DNA of 64,000 nt, from NCBI GenBank assembly GCA_963784995.1, contig CAWATZ010000002.1, positions 620,001 to 684,000 of the forward strand, written 5' to 3'. This DNA is from CAWATZ01 sp963784995. GTDB taxonomy: Bacteria; Planctomycetota; Planctomycetia; Gemmatales; Gemmataceae. How positions within the stretch are numbered: the first letter of the stretch is position 1; each line of letters opens with the position of its first letter. The notes under the pieces are model-generated. The model saw nothing but the letters and a program-made list of their open reading frames with translations. It ran no database searches and was not told the origin of the DNA. A program made the position numbers and the translations under genes. This document shows, one piece after another, positions 55,222-64,000 of the stretch.

Positions 55222-58200
55222 ACGTCTCGGACCTCATCGGAAAGGTCGTAACCCTCTATCTGGAAGACGAACTCGCGGACGACCGGGGTGGTGACCGGGG
55301 CGCTCAAGAGGGCACGGCACGCTATATCATTGACTGCCTTACCGCCGAACAGACGGCGGCCATCGCCCGGCAGATTCTCGCCAATCCCACGCTGGCCGGG
55401 AAGGTCGCGCTCAAGCTCCCGGCGCACTTTGTCGCTGGTTACGGCCTCCCTGACGACGTTCTTACCACCTACCCGGCAACCTACTTCCGCAATGCCACGC
55501 TCGATAAGCCAGTGCTGCTTGTCGCAAACACCGGCGACGATGAGGAGCAGTCGCTAAAAGAATTCATCCGCATCGGCGCACCTGAACTTCAGGAGCACCC
55601 GGCGCTCTGGGTTCGCATTGCAGGAGACGGGCTGAACCTGTCGGATGTCCACGCCCGGTGGTGGGAAAAGGCCATTACCGGTTTGCAGGAGCTTCGCGTC
55701 GTCTCCCTGGAGCGTCTTGCGGGTTACATCCTGAAGACCCGCGAAGCCGTGCTCGCAGACGGCCTCCCTGTCCTGAACGCCCTCGGCGCTGCGCTCCCGG
55801 CGCTCCGCTTTCCGCGCGATACCGTCTTTTCAAACCGGGTGAAGGAGGCGTCTCGCGGCCATGCGTCGGCGTGGAAAGCCCAGTACAATTTCGTGGCTCG
55901 TAACAGGAGCTGCTACCTGCTCAAGCAAACGCCGGCTCCGCTCTTCCTTAGCGAGGAGGAGCTCAAAAACTCTTTCGAGAAGGCGAAAGACGCCATTCCC
56001 GAAGGGCACCATCCGATCATTCAGGCTTTCATCCACGCCCCCAGCGGCTGGCACGATGCCGCCGCGCGGCTTTCCGAGTGCGAGTGGGAAGAGATAAAAC
56101 CCCTCTTCGACGGCGTCAAGCGGGAGAAATTCAACCTGGCCCAGGAAACGGTTCACTTCTTCGATGAGCGGGAGCCCGAACTCCTCACGGTCGAAGAACG
56201 AGACTACCTCCTCCTCCTTGTCGGCCGGTCCACAACCGAGGCGACCGAGGAGGATAATGCTTTTTATGAGGCGCACCGCAATGAGTTCAAGGAGGACCGG
56301 AAACTCAAGTCAGCCTGGGACCGGTTCGTCTTCGGAAAGCCCCGCGAGGCTGACGACTTCCTGGCCGGCCTGGCCGCCTCGATGGAATCCCTGTTCAACC
56401 AGGGCGACGCAGGGGCAAAAAGGCGACTCAAGGTCCGCTGCGACCGGGCGACGAAGCGGGATCTTCGTGAACTCAACGTCGATGCGGGACTCTACTTTGC
56501 AAGGCGCTACGCCGGGCTCCGCACGCTTTTCGGCGAGCGGGTCACCTGGAACGTAGGGCAGCTTTTTGACTTCCCCGCCCTCGTCGAGACTTGGCGCACA
56601 CAGGGCCGCGCCCCGCTCAACCACTCGCTGGCAAAAGCCGCGCTCCAACTCAAGTTCGTGCTTGAACTCGAAGTCGAGCTTCTTGCCGGAGGATCGCAGT
56701 CATACACGACCCAGCTCATTTGGAAATTCAATCCGAACACTGTCACCAGCGAGTTCTCAGACGACTGGTCGCGCCTGGAAGAGCACCCGCTCGTCTTCTG
56801 CCGGGCAAGCCGCGAGTCGTTGGGCGCGAAGGCCCGCGCTCAGACCGTTGACCTGTCAAACGTGCGGACTTTCGTGCCCACTTTTGGCCGGGACCGCGGC
56901 TCTTTTGTCGCACTCTACCGGCGAACGCACGACATTGCCTTCACCTGGCGAGGGAACCTCAAGGAAGCCCGGACGCACCGCTTCCTCACCGACGATTTGG
57001 CGGTCGAACTTGAGGCCAGGTTTGCCGCCTTTGAAGCGGCATACGGAGCTGCCATCTCTGCATTCCCGACGGCGGGACCAGGCCAGGAGGCCATTCTCAC
57101 CCAGCTACGCGCTTACACAGACCTCCTTGATGCCGTGACCCGCCGGGCAAAGGGGGACAGAAATCGCGAACTCCTTCTCCGCCCGCTTCTCCAGATTGGG
57201 TGTGTGCTCGTTGATGGCGGCTCGGCTACCGCCGTCGTCACCCCCTGGCACCCGCTTCGTCTTGCCGCAATTCACCGGAAAGCCCATCTCGTCGCCAATC
57301 TGGTGCGCCGGCTCCTCACCGCCGAGGAGGTGTTCTTCGGCGATACCCGGCTCTTCTTCAAGGACCTGGCCCAGGAACTCGCCCACCCGTTCTACCCGGA
57401 GGTCGTCCTGGGCTGGCAGGAGAACCGCCCGGAACTTCTGGTCCTGACCGATTGCGTCTCCGACTACAGCCTCCACGAATCCCCCGTCCTGGGTGCGGAA
57501 GGCACCGACGACACCAACGAGAACCCGACCGATGGCTCAAACTGCGTCAAGGATCTCGTCGAGCGCTACTTCAGCGCTCCACCCCCACGAGCAGGCGAAT
57601 ATGTCGGTTGTTCTGTACAACTGCGATTCAGCGAGGCTCCCGCAGGCCGTCGTGGACAGGATCGGACAGCTTTACGAGGACGAGGAAGACGTTCGCTGCC
57701 AGATTCTTCTTCGGCACTCGGACGCACCCCGCCTCCGGGATCTCTACAAGGCGATCGTCGAGACCACCGATTCCGACGCCGACGCCTTTAACGCAAGCGA
57801 GGCAACTCAGGACTTCATGGCAAGGCTTCGCATTTGCATCATCGCCGATCAGGCACCCCCTCCCGATCCGAAAGATGGCTGTCCGTTTGACATCGTCTTC
57901 TCGCAGGACGTCATCGCCCGGCACGCCCGCGTGGAGTGGTTCCAGGAGAACGCGCCGCCGATCGAACTGGACCAGCTCGTCCCCGCGCGCTGGTCCAGGC
58001 GAAGGCCCGCCGCCCGGGACGACATGAAGTCGGTCGTGTACCTGTGCTGCCCGGTGCAAAGCTGCGAGGGGTGGTCATTTCTTACGGCCCTAACCACTTT
58101 CCTCAAGGGTGACTGGGATGAGGTGGAGGAGAAGCGGCTTCTCCCCGCCCGTCAGCTCGACTTCCGCGACCCGCGCACGGCGCGCATCTTCGAGGAGACG

Positions 58201-60534
58201 CACAATCTGGGGAACTGGGTCGTAAATTACGACGAATTGCTGGACCGCAGGCAACTGCTCAATCAAAACGTGCGCGTCATCCGCTACAAGCAGTCTGCGA
58301 CACAAGGCCGGAATGTCGTTATCTCGTCCAATGCGCCTCTCGGCCTCCTGGCGTCGATGGTGCTTCTCCGGGTCAAGGACTTGAATTTGGGACTTACTGA
58401 GGAAGAGCACCGGGCGCTTGCCGACCGGTTCATCCAGGACGCAAACGATGTTTCTGGTGACATCGTGCTCCGGGCCGCGAAGCGGGGGCGAAACGCGAGC
58501 GAGCTCATGGGGATAGTTCTCAGCCGCTACCTGCTGCGGCACGAACTTGGACTCGACCGGTTGTACGGCTGGTATTGCCTGGACGACTACGCGGACTGGC
58601 TCGGACAACGCGAAGAGCAAATCGCAGACGTATTGGCTCTCAGCCCGGAAATCGCTGCCGGGGGTCAGTTCCGCCTTGCAGTCCTCATCACCGAGTCGAA
58701 GTATATCGATTCTTCGGCCGTAGCAGCGAAGCGAAAGGAGTCACAAAAGCAGCTGCGAGACACGATGAAGCGGATTCACGAGGCCGTCTTTGGCTCGCCC
58801 CAGAGACTCGACCGGGAGCTCTGGCTCGCCCGGCTCTCGGACCTCATCCTGGACGGCGTGCAGTTCCCCGCGAACGCCCGGATGAACCTCTCCGACTGGC
58901 GGAGGGCTATCCGTGAAGGAGCATGCGAAATTGCGGTCCGCGGCTACTCTCACGTTTTCGTCTCCGACCCGACTGAGGCTGCCGAATGCTCGGCATTCTG
59001 CCGTGTCACCGACCTTGAAGATGGTTACCAGGAGGTCTTCGGCCGGAGCGATCTCCGGGACCTTACCCTTCGCTATTTCCGGGGAGAGGACCCGCTTCCG
59101 GTGAGGCGCCGGGTTTCCGGCGAAGACATCTGGGGTGGGCTGAACTTCCGGCGGCCGACGGACCGGGAACCGTTTGTCCCTCCGAAACGGAAGGGGCGGA
59201 AAAATAACAGTAGCGACGATGACTCGCCCCCCAGCCCCCCTCCCGAACACCTGCCTCCCGATCCTCCCCGTGGGGGCAATTCAGGTGCTGTCGCCTCCGA
59301 TGCGACCCCTGAGACGGGTTCTGGGGAAGGAACGGGCAAGATCGAGAAGACCGTCCCCGGCACGGGAGTCGTTTCCCAATGGGCGTTCCCTGGAATTTCC
59401 GCTCTCCTTCGATCAGGTGCGAAAGGAAGTGAAGACGCGGACTCCAAAGAGTGGCTTCGCAAAACTGAAGCCACAGCAAAGCACGCGCTTCAGCAGTTTC
59501 ACCTTCAGGCTCGGCTCCTTCAGGCCACACTTACTCCGAACTGTGGACTCCTCAAGTTTGCGGGGAGCGCAAACCTCACGGTCGAACAAGTGCAGCGGCG
59601 GCGGTCCGAGCTTCTTACGACCTATGGCCTGAATGCTGTGTCTGTTCGTCCCGAGGCGGGGGCGGTTACCATCGGAGTGGCAAGACCCACCCGCGAGGTC
59701 ATTCGCACCGAGGAAGTCTGGTCGCGCTGGCAACCGTCTGGCGAATGGGGGAACCAGAACCTCCTCATTGGAGTAAGGGAAGATGATGGGGAACTCCTCC
59801 TCCTGACACCAGGCACCCGACACGCACCGCACACGCTCGTTGCCGGCTCAACGGGGAGCGGCAAGTCCGTCCTGATGCAAAACATCATCCTTGCCGTTGC
59901 CGCAACAAACACTCCCAAACAGGCAAGAATCATCCTCATTGACCCGAAACAAGGGGTTGATTATTTTGCCTTTGAGGGCCTTCCCCACCTAGAGGGACAA
60001 CTCATTGTTGAACAGGCCGAATCGTCCGCGCGCCTGAGCACGCTTGTCACAGAGATGGACGCCCGCTACGGACGCCTTCGGGCGGCGCGGGTACAGAACC
60101 TGGCCGCCTTTAACCGAAAAGTCCCCGAGCCAGACCGCATGCCGATCATCTGGGTAGTCCATGACGAGTTCGCGGAATGGATGCTGGTCGAGGACTATAA
60201 GGAGGAAGTCACCGCCACCGTCGCCCGGCTGGGTGTCAAGGCCCGCGCTGCCGGCATTTATCTGGTGTTTGCCGCCCAGCGACCGGATGCGAACGTGATG
60301 CCGATGCAGCTCCGGGCGAACCTGGGAAATCGGCTTATCCTCAAGGTAGATTCCGAGGGCACGTCGGAGATTGCTTTGGGCGAACCCGGCGCCGAGCGCT
60401 TGCTCGGGCACGGCCATCTTCTGGCCAAGCTCGAAGGTAACACGGGCCTTACCTATGCCCAGGTTCCCCTTGTGGAACCGGAATTCATCGAGCAGGTGGT
60501 CACCCTGGCCCAGCAGCGGAACGGAGGTGGATGA
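55218..60534 (+). CDS. DptH-like giant protein with C-terminal FtsK/HerA ATPase (one frameshift)
   Basis: About 1770 residues. The N-terminal ~790 residues (VSDLIGKVVTLYLEDELADD; VLLVANTGDDEEQSLKEFIR; HPLRLAAIHRKAHLVANLVR) break near 57583, where LVERYFSA must join HPHEQANMSVVLYNCDSARL. The C-terminal motor has Walker A VAGSTGSGKSVLMQNIILAV (~1541), DPKQGVDYFAFEGLPHL, Walker B PIIWVVHDEFAEWM and VFAAQRPDANVMPMQLRANL with an arginine-finger-like region. Length and motor match DptH, the DNA-translocating helicase of phosphorothioate-dependent restriction. A Pro-rich linker at ~1335-1365 precedes the motor region. Confidence 0.7.
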
Positions 60535-60537
60535 CCC

Positions 60538-62026
60538 GTGGCCGACACTGTGCATACGGTCGAGTGGTGGCCGCCCAGCGATCTTCTACGCCGCCTTATC
60601 CAGTTCGGACAATCACTCGGCTTCGACTTTCCGGAAAACTTTGGCACTGCGGAATGCCCCTCTGCAGTGGTGGAGTCTCCGAAATCACACATTGCTATCC
60701 GCTTTGACGTCCGAGTGGAGACTAAGCGTCTCGACATCCTGGCCTGGGTGAAAACAACGTCCTGGGACTACGAGGGCGAACGGACCGATATTCACGACAC
60801 GAATGCGTTGTCGTTTGCCCTCCAGGTCTGGGAAAAAATGGGCCTTTCCTCCAACTTCCTCTACGATCCCGGGTATTGTTCAAAATCTGAGATGTCCTGC
60901 GTGATGCTGACGTTTCCACAGCCTCATCCGCCTGGGCTATCGCTCGACGAAGACGGTGTTCAACGGGCGTGCGCCCTGCTTGCTCTTGCCTGTCAATGTT
61001 GGGATACGTTTGCGGTTTGCACGCATCCGGCCCATATCAATGGGCAGGGCCACCTTGACGACACGGGCTACAGCTACGATGCGGCCGGGCCGTGGGCCAA
61101 GGCTATCTTGGGCGGCCTCCGGCGCGGCGACACTAAAGCGAGCGTGAACTACTCACGGCGTTTATGCCCCGATTGGTCATACTTCTTCATGTACCGGAGC
61201 GGGGTGGCTGTACTCCGAGCACCACGATTTGTGGAAAGCTGGTGCGGACTAATCCCGGGCCGGTGCCCAAACATCGTCGAGGGCGTCCGCGGCCGTCTCG
61301 TGCTGGACGGTGAATCACGCCACTTCGTTTCCTATGGCGTCATGGAACGCGCGGCACGGGTGCTTCGAGCTCTCGGGGAAACTGCTCGGGGGAAGGAACT
61401 CCCATGCGTGGTCTTCGACAACCGCGTCCTCTTCTTCGGGACCGGACATATCGTCGCCCTCTTTCGCGAATGCGGTCGCGCAGCCTTCGAGATTGAAAGG
61501 GATCGCGTCCGCGGGAGGTATCAGGTCGAATCCGACCTCCTTTTTCCGCCGACCAGGTTCTCTTGGACGGCGGCCGTCCCCGACGGCGCGTTCGAGGCAA
61601 TGATTTGCGAACTCCTGGGCCTTGAGCCCAACGTTGTCCGCGTCCGACGCGCCGGGGTGACGCGGGAACGGGACGGCGGACGGATCTCTCGCAGATTGGG
61701 TCGTGCCCCCTACGGACACGAATGCAGTCTATCAAACGCTGCCTCAACAACCTGCGCGTATCGTAGTTCAATGCAAGGCAAGCAGCGCATCGGTGGGCAA
61801 GGGAAAGGTGCAAGACATCCGCGACACCGTAGAGTTTCACGATGCGGCGGGGTACTTCCTCGCAGTTTCCTCGGAGATAAGCGGTGCGCTCATCACTCAC
61901 CTGGACCGACTACGCCAACGCCTCGGTTGGCATATCGACTGGTGGACCCGCCTGGAGATAGAACAACGGTTACGCCGACATCCAGATGTGCTGGCGCGTT
62001 ATCCGGAAATCGTGCAGCCTAAGTGA
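60538..62026 (+). CDS. Protein with C-terminal PD-(D/E)XK restriction endonuclease domain (frameshifted)
   Basis: About 495 residues. GTG start with GGAGGTGGATG upstream. The N-terminal ~340 residues are of an unknown type (SHIAIRFDVRVETKRLDILA; ACALLALACQCWDTFAVCTH). The C-terminus carries an Mrr-like nuclease core: FEAMICELLGLEP (helix with Glu), VTRERDGGRD-like acidic motif, then ARIVVQCKASSASVGKGKVQ with the QxK signature, and YFLAVSSEISGALITHL. The frame breaks near 61690, between the GGR and the ADWVVPPTD segments, so one catalytic Asp must be inferred. Likely the DNA-cleaving effector of the cluster. Confidence 0.65.
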
Positions 62027-62083
62027 CAAACGACGCTAGAACGGCTCACACAACGATCGAGTATAGCTGTGACGAAGGTTAGC

Positions 62084-63231
62084 ATGATCTATCTGGATAA
62101 CAACTCGACGACCCCGCTTGACCCGGCGGTCCTTGATGCGATGCTTCCTTACTTCACAACGAAGTTCGGAAATCCTTCAAACACCGCTCATGATTACGGT
62201 CTTGAAGCGACGCGAGCAGTCGAACGGGCGAGAGCGCAAGTGGCGCATCTCATAGGCAGCGAGGCAAAGGAGATTCTCTTCACCTCCGGTGCGACGGAGA
62301 GCAACAACCTGGCCATTCTGGGATTCGCTCGTGCGAATCGCGGCAGGGGCGACCATGTTATCACGACCGTCATCGAGCACAAGGCGGTCCTCAATCCATG
62401 CAAGCAACTTGAACGCGAAGGCATGAGGATAACGTACCTTCCTGTGGATGGAACCGGATTTACTACCGCAAACGCTGTGGCACAAGTCATCACCGAGAGG
62501 ACCATCCTTGTGAGTGTGATGGCCGCAAACAACGAGGTCGGGACAGTTCAGCCGATTCGAGACATCGGACAGCTTTGCCAGGAACATGGCGTCGTGTTTC
62601 ACAGCGATGCTGTGCAGGCGCTCGGCAAGATTCCATTCGATGTTGAAGACCTCGGCGTGGACTTGCTCAGTATTTCGGGTCACAAAATGTATGGCCCGAA
62701 GGGCGTGGGGGCTCTGTACGTCCGAAGTAAAAATCCCCCCGTTCGGCTTGAACCGATTGTCTACGGCGGTGGGCAGGAAGGAGGTTTTCGCTCGGGAACG
62801 GTAGCGGTTCCGAACGTAGTAGGTCTTGGCGTTGCTTGTGAGCTTGCACTCGGACACCTTGCAACGGAGCCATTGAGGCTGCGCGCGTTGCGTAAGAGGC
62901 TTCTTGAGCGAATTACGTCTGAGATTTCCGGCGTTGTCGTTCACGGGCATCCCACCAATAACCTGCCGGGATTACTGAATATCGGCTTTCAAGGGATTGA
63001 CGGCGACGTCTTCATCCACTGCCTGAAAGATGTCGCCGTAAGTCAAGGCTCCTCATGCGCGGCAGGGAGCTTCGAGCCGAGCCATGTGCTCAGGCGCTCG
63101 GAATAAGCGATGATCTCGCACGGGGAAGCATCCGCATGGGAATCGGGCGTTTCACGACAGCCGAAGAGGTAGACCGCGCCGCCGAGTACATTATCAACGC
63201 TGTGACGAAGCTGAAGCAGCTTGCCGGTTGA
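62084..63231 (+). CDS. Cysteine desulfurase (IscS/NifS/DndA type), frameshifted near the end
   Basis: About 382 residues. PLP enzyme that takes sulfur from cysteine: MIYLDNNSTTPLDPAV, SGATESNNLAILGFAR, VITTVIEHKAVLNPCKQLE, SVMAANNEVGTVQPIRDIGQ, FHSDAVQALGKIPFD, then SGHKMYGPKGVGALYVR with the PLP-lysine, and catalytic Cys in SQGSSCAAGS. Near 63095 AGGCG stands where AGGGCG would continue SHVLRALGISDDLARGSIRM to the natural stop at 63231: one missing G in a run. The location at the end of the cluster suggests a DndA role supplying the DndC-like enzyme. I chose ATG 62084 (GAAGG upstream); GTG 62069 is possible. Confidence 0.88.
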
Positions 63232-63277
63232 TGCCAAATCACGGAGCGAGCTCCCAGCCACCCTTTGAGGAAAACCT

Positions 63278-63448
63278 ATGATGCGTAATGCTGACTGGGT
63301 CCGCGATGAATTCATCCTCGCGATGGATCTCTACTTTCGGCTGGGCCGAAGGCAACTTCCCGCGGAGCACGGCGACGTCATTCGGCTCAGCGAACTCCTG
63401 AACCGCCAGAAGGCCAAATGTATGAGGCGAAGGGAAGGGCAAGCGTGA
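63278..63448 (+). pseudogene. N-terminal stump of an HNH endonuclease-type gene
   Basis: 56 residues: NADWVRDELILAMDLYF-like (actual DWVRDEFILAMDLYFRLGRR), then HGDVIRLSELLNRQ, then it departs into QKAKCMRRREGQA and a stop. The 'WxRDExILALDLYFR...HxxVIxLSxLLN' start is the N-terminal helical part of HNH endonucleases linked to modified-DNA restriction; the HNH domain is absent. TTTGAGGAAAAC upstream serves as ribosome site. Confidence 0.55.
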
Positions 63449-63589
63449 CGCCGGATGACGTACCCCTCACCTTTTCTTCATTGAGCTTCCGTGGGTGAGC
63501 ATTCCATCCATCTCGCGTTGAATGAGAAGGCCCAGGGCGGTAACCTGAATCAAGTTCTGTTCTCCCATGCTTTGGAGGCATCGATTCCG

Positions 63590-64000
63590 ATGACCGAACC
63601 GCCGATCCAGACGGTCCTTCAGGAGCGGTTTCATACCGACGCCAATCTCTCCAACGAGCCCAGCCGTCGCGTGCATCAGCAAACTGCCAGGCGGATTGCC
63701 TTCCGGGCACTGACCAGCGGCAGGCTGGCCGCGCAACTGATCCATGTCTTTCGCTTCGCTGATGGTCCAGTGGGTCGCTCCGGTGTGGGCAGCTGGCTGA
63801 TAGCCGATCCGGCCGGGAACGTCACAGCCCATCGTGGGCAGATCATTGGCCCTGGCGGTCCTTGGGAATTGGCGAACGCCATCGTTCCCGGATCAGTGCA
63901 TGCCGTCCAGGCCCCCGCGTTGAACGGATATTTTCGTGACCGCCCTCAAGCCTATCGGGAGTCGGTTGCAAACCATCAGGCGTCTTTGCAATGCCTTCGC
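63590..64000 (+). CDS. Unknown protein, runs off the window end
   Basis: ATG 63590 with TTGGAGGCA upstream opens a frame with no stop through 64000 (137 codons). It reads MTEPPIQTVLQERFHTDANL, then QTARRIAFRALTSGRLAAQL and GSWLIADPAGNVTAHRGQII, ending ..NHQASLQCLR. No family recognised. It lies after the HNH stump and may be the first gene beyond the cluster. Confidence 0.55.
   Translation, partial: MTEPPIQTVLQERFHTDANLSNEPSRRVHQQTARRIAFRALTSGRLAAQLIHVFRFADGPVGRSGVGSWLIADPAGNVTAHRGQIIGPGGPWELANAIVPGSVHAVQAPALNGYFRDRPQAYRESVANHQASLQCLR

Noticed and set aside
42102..63231. Calling the cluster BREX
   Set aside because: No PglZ-type phosphatase, BrxL protease or PglX methylase is visible; only a loose size similarity of one ATPase to BrxC.

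Overview
The window is high-GC DNA from a planctomycete, most likely of the Gemmataceae. The taxonomic clues are a TIGR02996-type leucine-rich-repeat protein (31729-33033), a DUF1080 secreted hydrolase, a small planctomycete-type 'EQxLxWAD..RTG' protein, and nested palindromic REP-like repeats. No rRNA or CRISPR array was seen.

Layout. (1) 1-12.2 kb is ordinary chromosome: a hydrogenase-4/NuoL-like membrane subunit coupled to an HTH-PTS IIA regulator, a TPR-like unknown, a DUF1080 protein, a DUF433 antitoxin-like gene, an S9 prolyl-oligopeptidase-type enzyme, a GH13 alpha-amylase and a PBP4-type D,D-carboxypeptidase. (2) A tRNA-Leu(GAG) at 12205-12289 is followed at once by a tyrosine integrase, so 12.3 kb onward looks like an integrative element. 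(3) 13.7-20.8 kb is a patchwork. It holds an AT-richer island with a 1269-residue multidomain ORF of unknown function, a second integrase 3' stump, an IS701-type insertion with clear 13-bp ends and a 4-bp ATAG duplication, xis-like genes, and an ISL3 fragment cut by an IS66 element. (4) 23.6-41.9 kb is a plasmid/ICE backbone: MobF relaxase (3' end lost to IS66), a train of about 13 tiny tightly packed ORFs with one DNA methyltransferase, a giant N6-methylase/SNF2-type helicase that is heavily frameshifted in its C-terminal half, a RepB-type primase and a ribbon-helix-helix protein. No T4SS genes are visible.

(5) 42.1-63.5 kb is the most interesting part: one co-oriented, mostly overlapping gene cluster. 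In order it encodes a DUF4007 protein; a very large P-loop ATPase; a cytosolic histidine kinase with two GHKL ATPase domains; a response-receiver protein; a DndC/PAPS-reductase-like sulfurtransferase; a DptF-like ATPase; one or two DptG-position proteins; a ~1770-residue DptH-like protein ending in an FtsK/HerA motor; a protein with a C-terminal PD-(D/E)XK nuclease; and a DndA/IscS-type cysteine desulfurase. An HNH-nuclease N-terminal stump follows. I read this as a sulfur-linked DNA modification/restriction (phosphorothioation-like) defence system that lacks recognisable DndB, DndD and DndE and has a two-component signalling pair built in. The system-level interpretation is inference.

Caveat. 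At least fifteen otherwise well-conserved genes carry single-base-type frameshifts, and the integrase carries an in-frame TGA. The faults occur in housekeeping-type genes as well as in mobile ones, so many are probably sequencing or assembly indels. Frameshifted genes are given as one feature with the approximate break noted.
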